Positions 1 to 8,853 of a DNA stretch of 34,270 bases are shown here, piece after piece. Made by a program: the position numbers and the translations under genes. Source of the stretch: UBA4923 sp964486135 (lineage in GTDB: Bacteria > Bacillota > Clostridia > Saccharofermentanales > DTU023); NCBI GenBank assembly GCA_964486135.1, contig CAZAKT010000019.1, forward strand, positions 1 to 34,270. Reading direction: 5' to 3'. The first letter of the stretch is position 1. Every line of letters starts with the position of its first letter. Below the pieces are notes generated by a model. The model was given only the letters and a program-made list of their open reading frames with translations, searched no databases and had not been told where the DNA came from.

Positions 1-579
1 GACTTCCTGATCATCATGTTCTCCTTCCTCTTTGTCGACATCTTTGACACCCTGGGCACCCTGATCGGGGTCGCCGACAAGGCTGATATGCTCGACGAAG
101 ACGGCAAGCTCCCCCGGATCAAAGGTGCCCTCATGGCGGACGCGGTCGGTACGGTTGTCGGCGCGATAGCCGGGACCTCGACTGTCACCACCTATGTGGA
201 AAGCGCCTCCGGTGTCGCCGAAGGCGGCCGGACGGGATTGACCGCCCTGACCACGGGTGTCCTCTTCCTGCTGGCCATCATCCTTTCACCGATCTTCATC
301 TCGATCCCCTCCTTCGCGACCTCGGCCGCCCTGATCTATGTCGGCTTCCTCATGCTCTCGTCCATCCTCAAGGTGGACTTCAATGACGTGTCGGAAGCCC
401 TTCCGGCCTATGTGACCCTCTTCGCCATGCCCTTCTTCTACAGCATCTCGCACGGGATCATGTTCGGGATTATCTTCTACGTCCTAATCAACCTGATCGC
501 GGGTAAGTTCAAGAAGATCAGCCCGCTCATGTACATCCTGGCAGCCGCCTTCATCCTGAAGTTCGCCCTGCTCGGATAG
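1..579 (+). CDS. NCS2/AzgA-type purine permease, C-terminal part (5' end outside window)
   Basis: The reading frame is open from base 1, so the gene begins upstream; 192 residues are visible, roughly the C-terminal 40% of a family of about 430-450 residues. The visible part begins with the family's conserved stretch FVDIFDTLGT followed by GVADKADMLDEDGK, then a TSTVTTYVESASGVAEGGRTG-type segment, both typical of AzgA/PbuG adenine-guanine-hypoxanthine permeases of the NCS2 superfamily. About five hydrophobic membrane segments follow (around residues 75-190). These proteins import purine bases by proton symport at the cytoplasmic membrane. A hairpin terminator follows 45 bases after the stop. 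The substrate (guanine/hypoxanthine versus adenine) cannot be decided from this fragment. The family call is firm. Confidence 0.9.
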   Translation, partial: DFLIIMFSFLFVDIFDTLGTLIGVADKADMLDEDGKLPRIKGALMADAVGTVVGAIAGTSTVTTYVESASGVAEGGRTGLTALTTGVLFLLAIILSPIFISIPSFATSAALIYVGFLMLSSILKVDFNDVSEALPAYVTLFAMPFFYSISHGIMFGIIFYVLINLIAGKFKKISPLMYILAAAFILKFALLG

Positions 580-623
580 AAGATCATCAACCAACGCACA
601 TCCATCCATCCTCTGTTGGAAAC

Positions 624-649
624 AGCCCGGGTCCCCGACCCGGGCTTTT
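624..649 (+). terminator. Rho-independent terminator of the purine permease
   Basis: A 9-bp GC-rich stem (GCCCGGGTC / GACCCGGGC, 625-633 and 637-645) with a three-base loop is followed by TTTTC. An A-T pair extends the stem. It lies 45 bases after the permease stop and upstream of the phosphoesterase, so the two genes are probably transcribed separately. Confidence 0.8.
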
Positions 650-704
650 CAATGCGGACAAAGCTTCTTGCGCGGGCCTGCCCTGCTCGTGTAGTCTTGT
701 GTTC

Positions 705-1696
705 ATGAATTTGTGGCTGATCATTCTTCTCACCCTGTCGGGCACGGCGGCTGTCCTCCTCCTCTACGGCTTCTTCCTGGAACCCCTCTGGATCCGGACA
801 AGGCGCTACGCCATCCCCCTGGACCCTCAACACCCCTTCAGGGGCAAGACCCTCCTCTTCTTCTCCGACCTGCATGTGGGAAGGTCGACAAGGCGGAGGA
901 AACTGGCCCGTCAAATGAAGGCCATAAAGGACAGGGATGCCGACGTCATCGTCTTTGGAGGGGATCTGGTAGAGGAGGCCACCCCCCTTTGGGATGAGGC
1001 TTTTCGCGACCTGGTCACCCAGGCTCTGGCTGGACTCGAGGCGCCCCTGGGCAAGTGGGCTCTTTACGGCAATCATGACGTCGAGGCCCCCCGCTTCCGC
1101 CGCTGGGTGACGGACCTTCTCGGATCCGCCGGTTTCAGCTTTCTTGAAAATGAGAGGCTGCCCCTGCCCGGCCTCCCCGTCTGGGCCTTCGCCAATACCC
1201 ATCACGGCCAAGCCTTTCTTGATGAATCAAGTCTCTATGGNNNNNNNNNNNNNNNNNNNNNNNNNNNNNNNNNNNNNNNNNNNNNNNNNNNNNNNNNNNN
1301 NNNNNNNNNNNNNNNNNNNNNNNNNNNNNNNNNNNNNNNNCCTTCGCCAATACCCATCACGGCCAAGCCTTTCTTGATGAATCAAGTCTCTATGGCCAGG
1401 CAATGAAAGCGGGGGAAAACCCCTTCACCCTCTACCTGGTCCATGAATCAGACTGGTTCCCCCAGGTCCTGCCCGCCCGCGGACCGGGCCTGGTCCTGGC
1501 CGGCCACTCCCACTACGGCCAGGTCACCCTCTTTGGCCTCCCCCTTATCCGGCCGGCCGGCGCCAAGCGCTATTGGCGGGGCCGCTACACGCTCGGTGAG
1601 GACCTGGCCATGATCGTCAGCGCCGGACTGGGCACGGTCCATATCCACGCCCGTTTCTTCGCCCGGCCTGATATCATCCTGCTTGAATTTGTGTGA
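705..1696 (+). CDS. Calcineurin-like metallophosphoesterase (YkuE-like), interrupted by an assembly gap
   Basis: The N-terminal part has one membrane-anchoring segment (residues 3-23), then the metallophosphoesterase motifs SDLH (D55, H57), GGD (D87) and GNHD (N123, H124). After the N-gap come the late motifs, a VHE histidine and GHSHYGQ. As written the frame is broken by 100 Ns flanked by two identical 55-base copies. Both copies enter in the same codon phase, so removing the gap and one copy leaves one intact frame of 278 residues from ATG 705 (280 from GTG 699), the normal family size. Relatives such as Bacillus YkuE are membrane- or wall-associated phosphodiesterases with two metals; the substrate here is unknown. 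The stop abuts the stop of hemZ on the other strand. Confidence 0.85.
1186..1240 (+). repeat. 55-base contig-end copy, left of the N gap
   Basis: This is identical to 1341-1395 on the other side of the N run. It lies inside the phosphoesterase gene and is best read as the overlapping end of one contig, not a biological repeat. Confidence 0.9.
1241..1340. other. Assembly gap of exactly 100 Ns
   Basis: There are one hundred consecutive Ns, the conventional length for a gap of unknown size. The flanks are exact copies of each other, so the true gap is probably zero and the contigs overlap by 55 bases. Confidence 0.97.
1341..1395 (+). repeat. 55-base contig-end copy, right of the N gap
   Basis: This is an exact second copy of 1186-1240. 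It continues directly into the C-terminal half of the phosphoesterase in the same codon phase as the left copy. Confidence 0.9.
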
Positions 1697-3187
1697 TCAA
1701 AGGGAAAATAGAGCGGTTTTCCTCCCGATCAGATCTTCGACCCGATCGATGTAGAGGAGGAGATCCTTGGGATTGTGGAGGCGGCGGGCCGTGTCCTCTA
1801 GGATAACTTTGGAGGTCGAGCCACTCCCCAGGCCTATGACAGGGACCCGGTCACTCATCATGGCGACATTGTAGAGGGAGCCGCCCGTCCGGCTGAAGCC
1901 CGTATTCTCCAGGCCGGACCGGCAATTCTTTTGACGATAGAGATAGTAGGGCCGGTAACCGTGCCGGCGGAGGCTCTCCTGAGCCTCCTCGACTGCCTCG
2001 ATCAGGGCCCTATCGGGCAGGAAGATCTGCCGGTCAAGGAGGAGCCTGTCCAGATAGGAGCCCCGCTTGACGGCCAGGCTGTGGAGGGTGATGTGTTCAG
2101 GACCCAAGCTTATCAATTGTTCGAGTGAGTCCAGGAGGTCGGCTCCCTCCTCTCCGGGCAAGCCGGCGATAAGATCCATATTGATGTCGTCAAAGCCCAG
2201 GGACCGGGCCAGATGGAAGGCCTCGACCGTCTCCTCCACCGTGTGACGTCTGCCGATCCGCTTCAGGCTAGCCTCCTGCATGGTTTGGGGGTTGATGCAA
2301 AGTCTGCTGAACTTGTACTTCCGGATGATTTCCAGTTTTTCACGGTCCAGGGTATCGGGCCGGCCGGCCTCCATAGTCATTTCCGCGCCGGCGGCCAGGG
2401 GGACCCATTCCAGGACTCCCTGGAGGAAGCGCTCAAAAAGTGGCGCCGGCAGGCTGGTGGGGGTTCCCCCGCCGTAATAGACGGCGGCAATCTGCCCCCC
2501 CTTTTGACCCTGGAAAAGGCCCCGGGCCTCCCGGATGACCGCCTCGACATAGGCCCCCAGGCTGTCCGCCTGCCGGGCCGCGTCCTGGGTGATGAAGCTG
2601 CAGTAGAGGCAGCGGCCAGGGCAAAAGGGAAGGCCCACGTAGAGTAGGCTCTCCCCCTCCCCCATACCGGCCAGGATGGCCTCCTCGGCCAGGGTGGTCT
2701 CAACCGCCAGCCGGGCCTTGGCCGGGGAAAGTCGCCAGCTGTCGACGAGCTCCTCTTCTGCCTTTTCCCTGCCCTCTTCCCGGATCAGATCAAGGGCAAT
2801 CCGGGTCGGCCTGACCCCTGTCAGGCTTCCCCAGGGGAAACTCAGCTGCCTGGCCTCTTCCAGGACCAGGTAGAGCTGACGTTTCAAGACCCGCCTGACC
2901 TCGTGGAGGGGGACCTCTTCCGTCACACCCCTGACCTCAGATGGCTCCCCTTGGCAGGGGCCGGTCGTCACCCTGACCAGGCGATCGGAACGACCGCTTC
3001 TCGAAGCGGCCCTGGCCTCCTCAAGGCTGACCGCTGGCTCGACTGAGGAATAGAGATGAAGCGGCAAGTCGCAATCCGCTGTCAGCAGCGAATCGCCCTC
3101 TTTTTTCGCGGAATCAAAAAAGGCCCGGACAATATCGGCCAGGGCGGCGAATTCCCTGTGCCCTCTCATTTCAAGGATGAAAGCCAC
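1697..3187 (-). CDS. hemZ: Coproporphyrinogen III oxidase-like radical SAM protein HemZ
   Basis: At 496 residues this is the usual HemZ length (about 500), longer than HemN because of an N-terminal domain of about 180 residues. The radical SAM cluster motif CxxxCxxC is at C189, C193 and C196, followed by a YYGGGTPTSL glycine-rich SAM-binding segment near residue 239 and a C-terminal HemN-like region. HemZ-type proteins are annotated as oxygen-independent coproporphyrinogen dehydrogenases, but many HemN relatives (HemW-like) bind or transfer haem instead; no other haem gene is present here to decide. The start is GTG with GGGAGGG six bases upstream. It lies 13 bases after the DUF1624 gene, so the two are likely cotranscribed. 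Confidence 0.85.
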   Translation of the reverse strand: MAFILEMRGHREFAALADIVRAFFDSAKKEGDSLLTADCDLPLHLYSSVEPAVSLEEARAASRSGRSDRLVRVTTGPCQGEPSEVRGVTEEVPLHEVRRVLKRQLYLVLEEARQLSFPWGSLTGVRPTRIALDLIREEGREKAEEELVDSWRLSPAKARLAVETTLAEEAILAGMGEGESLLYVGLPFCPGRCLYCSFITQDAARQADSLGAYVEAVIREARGLFQGQKGGQIAAVYYGGGTPTSLPAPLFERFLQGVLEWVPLAAGAEMTMEAGRPDTLDREKLEIIRKYKFSRLCINPQTMQEASLKRIGRRHTVEETVEAFHLARSLGFDDINMDLIAGLPGEEGADLLDSLEQLISLGPEHITLHSLAVKRGSYLDRLLLDRQIFLPDRALIEAVEEAQESLRRHGYRPYYLYRQKNCRSGLENTGFSRTGGSLYNVAMMSDRVPVIGLGSGSTSKVILEDTARRLHNPKDLLLYIDRVEDLIGRKTALFSL

Positions 3188-3200
3188 GCCGGACCCTCCC

Positions 3201-4013
3201 CTAAAGAATACCGGCCTTGCTCAGCAACCAGAGCAGGAAGAGGAAGAGGGGCTGGTGGACAAAGTAGACCCAGAGTGAGTGGCGGCCAAAGAAACGGATA
3301 GGCCGCCCCAGCCTGTAGACCTTCCCCCTCCCCTTGGTGAGGGGGAGACCGGGCGCGTAGAGGGTATGCCCCAGAGCCGATCCGACCAGGAAAAAACCCA
3401 GCCAGGGGAAGAGGGGCATCTGGTCCAGCTGGTGGACGCCCCGGGCCGAGGAGCCCAGAATGACCAAAAAGGGATTGCCAGATACAGCCGGCAGGAGGGG
3501 GTCGATCAGGGCGGAGGTGAAGACGCCCAGGACACCCAGTATGATGAGCAGTCCAACGTAAAGATGGGGCCTGTGCCTGTCGGTCAGCTCCTCCCCCGGA
3601 GGGGGGATCCAGCCCAACCTGCCTGCCCCCAGCTCGATCAGGGCATAGACCACCGTGGACAAGGCGACGACGTGGATGACATTGAAGAGGAGGAGGCCCG
3701 TACCGGCCATACCGTCGACGAAGATGCTGAGGGCCGTCGCGATAATCCCGAAGATGACCATGCGGATGCCCCGTTTCAGACCATTTCGCGAGAAGCGGGA
3801 ACTGGCGCCCGACACGGTGAGGAAGACGATAAGGACCAGGGGCCGGCCAATATAGTAGAACCAATAGTCGTGCTGGAAGGCCACCGCCTCCACCCCGTAG
3901 AAATCGTAGAGATCCCCGATCAGATGGTGGAACATCATAAGGGTGAGCGCGCAACCCCTCAGGAAATCAAGTTCCGGGATACGACCCCGCGCCTCTGCCT
4001 GATAATAGTCCAT
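3201..4013 (-). CDS. DUF1624 / heparan-alpha-glucosaminide acetyltransferase-like membrane protein
   Basis: This 270-residue, strongly hydrophobic protein has about seven or eight membrane segments. It opens with the family signature RIPELDFLRG and a following MMFHH histidine pair, typical of DUF1624 (HGSNAT catalytic-domain family). In the lysosomal HGSNAT enzyme a membrane histidine carries acetyl groups across the membrane. The bacterial members are mostly uncharacterised and often linked to cell-surface sugar acetylation. ATG 4013 is chosen over GTG 4022 because AGGTGG sits five bases before it. A hairpin separates the gene from ppdK upstream, and hemZ follows after 13 bases. The substrate is unknown. 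Confidence 0.75.
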   Translation of the reverse strand: MDYYQAEARGRIPELDFLRGCALTLMMFHHLIGDLYDFYGVEAVAFQHDYWFYYIGRPLVLIVFLTVSGASSRFSRNGLKRGIRMVIFGIIATALSIFVDGMAGTGLLLFNVIHVVALSTVVYALIELGAGRLGWIPPPGEELTDRHRPHLYVGLLIILGVLGVFTSALIDPLLPAVSGNPFLVILGSSARGVHQLDQMPLFPWLGFFLVGSALGHTLYAPGLPLTKGRGKVYRLGRPIRFFGRHSLWVYFVHQPLFLFLLWLLSKAGIL

Positions 4014-4047
4014 GGCCTCCACCTCACCCGGTCAATATAGAGGATAA

Positions 4048-4089
4048 GGGCGGTTTGGGGAAGGCTTTCAAGGCCTGCCCAAACCGCCC
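4048..4089 (-). terminator. Strong hairpin after ppdK, probable terminator
   Basis: A perfect 12-bp stem (GGGCGGTTTGGG at 4048-4059, CCCAAACCGCCC at 4078-4089) encloses an inner AGGC/GCCT pairing. It lies 26 bases after the ppdK stop and before the DUF1624 start. On the gene strand only TTATCC follows, so the U-run is weak; termination is inferred mainly from position and stem strength. Confidence 0.55.
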
Positions 4090-4115
4090 GGCTTAAAAAT
4101 TGGATGTCTTTGACT

Positions 4116-6740
4116 CTACTTGCGCGGGTATCTCAGGGCTGCCTGGGCCGCCGACAGGCGGGCGATCGGCACCCGGTAGGGCGAGCAGGAGACATAGTCA
4201 AGCCCCGCGATCTGGCAGAATTCGACGGAGGAGGGTTCTCCCCCATGTTCGCCGCAGATCCCCAATTCGAGATCAGGCTTGGCCTTGCGGCCAAGGTCAA
4301 CCGCCATTCTCATGAGGGCGCCGACCCCGACCCGGTCAAGCTGGGCCGTGGGATCGACCTCGAAGATACCGGCCTGGTAGTAGGCCTCCAGGATCTTGCC
4401 GGCATCGTCACGTGACAGGCCATAAGTCATCTGGGTCAAATCGTTGGTCCCGAAGCTGAAGAAATCCGCCTCCTCCGCAATCTGGTCCGCGGTGATGCAG
4501 GCCCGGGGGATCTCAATCATGGTCCCCACCCAGTACTTGAGGGAGTTGCCGGATTCCTTGATCAGGCGGTCCGCCGTCGACTTGATGAAGCCGTTCAGAT
4601 ATTCAAGCTCCTTGACCTCACAGATGAGGGGGACCATGATCTCCGGCAGGACTTCAATCCCTTCAGCCTGTGCTTCCAGGGCTGCGCTGATGATAGCTTC
4701 CGTCTGCATCTCGGCGATCTCCGGATAGCTGACGGCAAGGCGGCAGCCGCGGTGACCCAGCATGGGGTTGAGCTCATGGAGCTCGGTTATGATCTCCTGG
4801 AGGCGCTCATAGCTGATCCCCAGTTCCTTGGCCAGGTCCCTGACCTCATTATCCGCCGTAGGCAGGAATTCATGCAGGGGGGGGTCAAGCAGTCGGATGA
4901 TGACAGGCTTGCCGTCCATGACCCGGAAGAGGCCCAGGAAATCCTCCTGCTGCATAGGCTTGATCTTGGCCAGGGCCTTGCGCCTGTCCTCCTCCGTCCT
5001 CGCCACGATCATCTGGCGGAAGAGGAAGACCCGGTCCGCCTCAAAGAACATATGCTCCGTCCGGGTCAGGCCAATGCCCCGGGCGCCGAGGTCAAGGGCG
5101 ACCTGGGCGTCATGGGGGGTATCCGCGTTGGTGCGGACGGTCATGTCGCTGATCTCATCCGACCACTCCATGATGGTCTGGAAATTGCCTGACATCTCCG
5201 CTTCACGGGTCGCGATGCTGCCCGCGTAGATCAGGCCGGTCGATCCATCCAATGAAATGAAATCATCGGGACCGAAGACCTGGCCGTTGATGGTCATGCT
5301 GTTGTTTTTTTCGTTGATGATGGCTTCCGAACAGCCGGAGACACAGCACTTGCCCATGCCCCTCGCCACAACCGCCGCATGCGAGGTCATGCCGCCCCGG
5401 GAGGTCAGGATGCCTTCGGCCGCGGCCATACCCTGGATGTCCTCGGGAGAGGTCTCCTCTCGGACCAGGATGACAGGCCGGCCGGCTTCTTTGGCTGCCG
5501 TGGCCTGTTCTGCCGTAAAGGCAATCTGGCCCGTCGCCGCGCCCGGTGAGGCAGGCAGCCCCTTGGCCACACGGGTGGCGGCAGCCAGGGCCTTCTCATC
5601 AAAGGCCGGGTGCAGGAGGGCGTCCAGTTGTCTGGGATCAATGCTGAGGAGGGCCTCCTCACGGGAGATCAGCCCCTCGGCGACCATATCGACAGCTATT
5701 TGCAGGGCGGCCATGGCCGTCCGCTTGCCGTTTCTTGTCTGCAGGATGAAGAGCTTACCGTTTTCAATGGTGAACTCCAGGTCCTGCATGTCGCCGTAAT
5801 GGCGCTCCAGCATCCTGGATATCTCAAGGAACTGCTGGTAGGCTTCGGGCATCTGCTCCTTCAGGTGCTCGATCTGGAAGGGGGTCCTGACCCCCGCCAC
5901 CACATCCTCGCCCTGGGCGTTCATCAAATACTCGCCGTAGAGTTTGTTTTCACCGGTGGCCGGGTTACGGGAAAAGGCGACACCGGTACCTGAGCTTTCG
6001 CCCATGTTGCCGTAGACCATTTCCTGTACGTTGACGGCCGTGCCCCAGCGGGCCGGGATATTGTGCATCTGCCGGTAGTAGATGGCCCGTTCGGTATTCC
6101 AGGAACGGAAGACGGCCTCCACGGACAGGATCAGCTGTGTCGTGACATCCTGTGGGAAGGGCTCCCCCTTCTCCCTCTGGTAGATCTTCTCAAATTCAAG
6201 GGAGATCCGCTCCAGGTCATCCGCAGTCAGGTCCAGGTCATCCTCCAGGCCCCGCTCCTTTTTGACAGCGTCGAAAGCCTCCTCGAAATGGCTGCGGGAG
6301 ATACCCATAACCACATCGGAAAACATCATGATAAAGCGCCGGTAGCTGTCAAAGACGAAGCGGCGGTTGCCGGAGATTTCAGCCAGGCCCTGGGCGACTT
6401 CATCCGTGAGCCCCAGGTTCAGGACAGTATCCATCATGCCCGGCATAGAGGCCCGGGCACCCGATCTGACCGATAGGAGCAGGGGCTTTTCAGGGTCGCC
6501 AAATACCTTGCCCGACTCTTTCTCCAGCTGGGCCAGCGATTCAAAAATTTCGGCCTGGATCTCAGGCGCGATGGTCTTATCGTCGCTGTAATAGCGGTTG
6601 CAGGCTTCGGTCGTCACGGTAAATCCGTTGGGTACCGGCAGGCCCAGGCCAACCATTTCAGCCAGGTTAGCCCCTTTGCCGCCGAGCAGGTTCCGCATGG
6701 ACGCGTCGCCTTCCGCAAACATATAGACGTATTTCGTCAT
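4116..6740 (-). CDS. ppdK: Pyruvate, phosphate dikinase
   Basis: This enzyme interconverts pyruvate, ATP and phosphate with PEP, AMP and pyrophosphate; in anaerobes it often works glycolytically with pyrophosphate. At 874 residues it matches the family (about 875). An N-terminal ATP-grasp domain starts with the GGKGANLAEM loop near residue 20. The phosphohistidine domain carries GGMTSHAAVVARGMGKC with catalytic H454. The C-terminal barrel has GTNDLTQMTYGLSRDD and the catalytic cysteine C829 in GICGEHGGE. All key residues are present. The start is ATG with GGAGGATTTGAG upstream. It lies last in the uvrC-glyS gene run, 70 bases after glyS, and ends at a hairpin. No PPDK regulatory protein gene is nearby. 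Confidence 0.97.
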   Translation of the reverse strand: MTKYVYMFAEGDASMRNLLGGKGANLAEMVGLGLPVPNGFTVTTEACNRYYSDDKTIAPEIQAEIFESLAQLEKESGKVFGDPEKPLLLSVRSGARASMPGMMDTVLNLGLTDEVAQGLAEISGNRRFVFDSYRRFIMMFSDVVMGISRSHFEEAFDAVKKERGLEDDLDLTADDLERISLEFEKIYQREKGEPFPQDVTTQLILSVEAVFRSWNTERAIYYRQMHNIPARWGTAVNVQEMVYGNMGESSGTGVAFSRNPATGENKLYGEYLMNAQGEDVVAGVRTPFQIEHLKEQMPEAYQQFLEISRMLERHYGDMQDLEFTIENGKLFILQTRNGKRTAMAALQIAVDMVAEGLISREEALLSIDPRQLDALLHPAFDEKALAAATRVAKGLPASPGAATGQIAFTAEQATAAKEAGRPVILVREETSPEDIQGMAAAEGILTSRGGMTSHAAVVARGMGKCCVSGCSEAIINEKNNSMTINGQVFGPDDFISLDGSTGLIYAGSIATREAEMSGNFQTIMEWSDEISDMTVRTNADTPHDAQVALDLGARGIGLTRTEHMFFEADRVFLFRQMIVARTEEDRRKALAKIKPMQQEDFLGLFRVMDGKPVIIRLLDPPLHEFLPTADNEVRDLAKELGISYERLQEIITELHELNPMLGHRGCRLAVSYPEIAEMQTEAIISAALEAQAEGIEVLPEIMVPLICEVKELEYLNGFIKSTADRLIKESGNSLKYWVGTMIEIPRACITADQIAEEADFFSFGTNDLTQMTYGLSRDDAGKILEAYYQAGIFEVDPTAQLDRVGVGALMRMAVDLGRKAKPDLELGICGEHGGEPSSVEFCQIAGLDYVSCSPYRVPIARLSAAQAALRYPRK

Positions 6741-6810
6741 CTCAAATCCTCCTAAGGTTGGTATCCATCAAGCCGCGGCTCAAGTTGCCCGTGGCTTAAA
6801 CAGTATGGTG

Positions 6811-8205
6811 TCAAGGTAAGTCAAATCTGCCGCAGAAGTAATCGACGAGCTGGTCTATGGGCAGACGGATCTGCTCCATGGAGTCGCGCTCGCGGATGGT
6901 CACGGCCTGATCCTCCTCTGACTCGAAATCATAGGTCACGCAATAGGGCGTTCCGATTTCATCCTGACGGCGGTAACGTCGACCGATCGACTGGCGATCG
7001 TCGTATTCACAAAGATAGTGTTGGACCAGTTGCTGGTAGAGGGACTCCGCGCCTTGGCGCAACTTGTTGGACAGGGGAAGTACGGCAATCTGCACGGGTG
7101 CCAGGGCGGGCGGGAAGCGCATGAGGGTACGGGTTTCGCCATCTTCGAGCAGCTCTTCGTCATAGGCCTCCGAGATGACGGCCAGGACCAGGCGGTCGAC
7201 GCCGAGCGAGGGCTCAACCACATAGGGAATGTATTTTTCATTCTTTTCGGGGTCGAAATAACGGAGGTCTTCCTTGGAGTGCTCCATGTGCTGCTTCAGG
7301 TCGTAGTCGGTCCTGTCGGCAATACCCCACAGCTCCCCCCAGCCGAAGGGGTAGAGGTATTCGATATCGGTCGTGGCCAGGGAATAGAAGGAGAGTTCCT
7401 CCTTGCTGTGGTCACGGAAACGGAGATTATCCTCATCAATACCCAGGTCGATCAGCCACTGGTGGCTGAAGGTCCGCCAGTATTCAAACCATTCCAGGTC
7501 CGTCCCCGGTTCACAGAAAAACTCCAGTTCCATCTGCTCAAATTCACGGGTCCGGAAGATGAAATTCCCCGGGGTGATTTCATTGCGGAAGGCCTTGCCG
7601 ATCTGGGCGATGCCAAAAGGCAGCTTGCGTCTGGAGGTCCTCTGGACATTCCTGAAATTGACGAAGATGCCCTGGGCGGTTTCGGGGCGAAGATAGAGTT
7701 GGGACAGGTTGTCCTCCGTCACCCCCTGGAAGGTCTTGAACATGAGGTTGAAGTGCCGGACATCGGTGAAATCCTGTTCACCACAGGCCGGGCATTTGAT
7801 CGCGTGTTCCCGGATATAGGCCAGGTACTGGTCGTTGGTCCAACCGTCGGAGGCCATTTCAATCCCCTCTTCCCGGTTCCAGTCATCGATCATCTGGTCG
7901 GCCCGTGACCGGGCCCGGCAATTCTTGCAATCGATCATGGGATCGGAGAAGCCCTCCACATGTCCGGAGGCCATCCATACCTGTGGATTCATCAAAATGG
8001 CGGCATCCAGGCCGACATTCAAAGGGCAGGTCTCGACGAAGCGTTTCCACCAGGCCGCCTTGATCCGCTGTTTCAATGTAGTTCCATAAGGGCCGTAGTC
8101 CCAGGAATTGGCCAGGCCCCCATAGATTCCTGAACCCTGATAGATAAAACCTCTGTTGCCACAAAGGGCGACAATGCTCGCGAGCGCGTGTTCCGACTTA
8201 GCCAT
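6811..8205 (-). CDS. glyS: Glycyl-tRNA synthetase, dimeric class II type
   Basis: This protein charges tRNA-Gly with glycine using ATP. The 464 residues form the single-chain (alpha2) glycyl-tRNA synthetase found in many Gram-positives, eukaryotes and archaea, not the alpha2beta2 form. The N-terminus has GNRGFIYQGSGIYGGLANSWDYGP. Motif 2 appears as LRPETAQGIFVNFRN with FRNEITP, and motif 3 as PSLGVDRLVLAV, followed by an anticodon-binding domain. A pair of cysteine pairs (CKNC and CPAC, about residues 93-141) suggests a zinc knuckle. The start ATG has AGGAGAG five bases upstream. It follows rpoZ by 53 bases. No T-box leader was seen, since the upstream DNA is rpoZ. Confidence 0.97.
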   Translation of the reverse strand: MAKSEHALASIVALCGNRGFIYQGSGIYGGLANSWDYGPYGTTLKQRIKAAWWKRFVETCPLNVGLDAAILMNPQVWMASGHVEGFSDPMIDCKNCRARSRADQMIDDWNREEGIEMASDGWTNDQYLAYIREHAIKCPACGEQDFTDVRHFNLMFKTFQGVTEDNLSQLYLRPETAQGIFVNFRNVQRTSRRKLPFGIAQIGKAFRNEITPGNFIFRTREFEQMELEFFCEPGTDLEWFEYWRTFSHQWLIDLGIDEDNLRFRDHSKEELSFYSLATTDIEYLYPFGWGELWGIADRTDYDLKQHMEHSKEDLRYFDPEKNEKYIPYVVEPSLGVDRLVLAVISEAYDEELLEDGETRTLMRFPPALAPVQIAVLPLSNKLRQGAESLYQQLVQHYLCEYDDRQSIGRRYRRQDEIGTPYCVTYDFESEEDQAVTIRERDSMEQIRLPIDQLVDYFCGRFDLP

Positions 8206-8258
8206 TCACTCTCCTGTTCGCCCGGTCCGGCCAAGAAGCCGGGAACCGTCCTGCGGGT

Positions 8259-8777
8259 TTACTCGTCCCCTTCAGCCTCGTCCCCTGCCGGGCCTTCCCC
8301 AGCCGGGTCTTCCTCAGCCTCTGCCTCCGCTTGGCCGGCCGCCTCCATCTCCTCTTTTTCGAGCTGGGCCACGTGGCTGATCAGTCGCTCGGCGATCAAG
8401 GAGGCGTCTTCCGCCGAAATACCGGCTTGTTCAAAGACATCTTCTCCGGGCTGGCGGTCGATCTGCCGCATGATCCGGCTCTGCTCCTCCAGCCTTTCCT
8501 CCTCTTCCTTGGCGCGGGCTTCACGCAGGGCGGCTTCACGGGCCGCGATGATCAAGGGGTGTTCGGGGATAATGACATCCAGCTTGCCATAGCGGTAGAC
8601 GACGGACCCGGCTCCGATTTCCTCGCAGGCCAGCGTCACCTGGTTGGGCGTTTCCGTCTCAAAGGTGGGACAGGCGCCTGCGGTCAGCTGACGGGCCCTT
8701 CTTGCCGCCAGCATGGCCAGGACATAGCGGTTCTCCGCCATTGGCAAGAGGGCTTCTGTTGAGGGATGTGTCAACAT
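8259..8777 (-). CDS. rpoZ: RNA polymerase omega subunit with long acidic C-terminal extension
   Basis: Residues 1-75 match omega: PMAENRYVLAMLAARRARQL followed by a CEEIGAGSVVYR segment. Omega helps beta-prime fold and assemble in RNA polymerase. The usual length is about 60-100 residues; this protein has 172. The extra part (about 78-172) is a charged helix rich in E, A and R, then a glutamate/alanine/glycine-rich tail ending AEGDE. ATG 8777 is preferred to the upstream TTG because AGGAG lies seven bases before it. It sits directly after gmk, the classical gmk-rpoZ pairing, but has its own promoter within the gmk end. The role of the tail is unknown. Confidence 0.9.
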   Translation of the reverse strand: MLTHPSTEALLPMAENRYVLAMLAARRARQLTAGACPTFETETPNQVTLACEEIGAGSVVYRYGKLDVIIPEHPLIIAAREAALREARAKEEEERLEEQSRIMRQIDRQPGEDVFEQAGISAEDASLIAERLISHVAQLEKEEMEAAGQAEAEAEEDPAGEGPAGDEAEGDE

Positions 8778-8822
8778 GGGGTAACTCCTATTCAAGTAAG
8801 GCTGTCAAGCCGCTTCAACTAT

Positions 8823-8853
8823 AAAAAACGACAACGCCATAGATTATAGCGTT
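8823..8853 (-). terminator. Short hairpin plus U-run between gmk and rpoZ
   Basis: AACGC (8833-8837) pairs with GCGTT (8849-8853), with an inner ATA/TAT pairing. On the gene strand the stem is followed after four bases by six Ts (8828-8823). It covers the gmk stop codon and could end transcripts coming from upstream. The stem is short, so strength is doubtful. Confidence 0.4.

Noticed and set aside
1186..1395. The 55-base direct repeat as a real repeat or mobile-element target duplication
   Set aside because: It flanks exactly 100 Ns, both copies are in the same codon phase, and there is no element sequence. A contig overlap explains it fully.
6770..6797. Hairpin between glyS and ppdK as a terminator or attenuator
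   Set aside because: The stem has a mismatch (AAGCC-CGG pairing) and no T-run; evidence is too weak to list.
8206..8258. T-box leader for glyS
   Set aside because: The interval is only 53 bases after rpoZ and has no specifier stem or T-box sequence.
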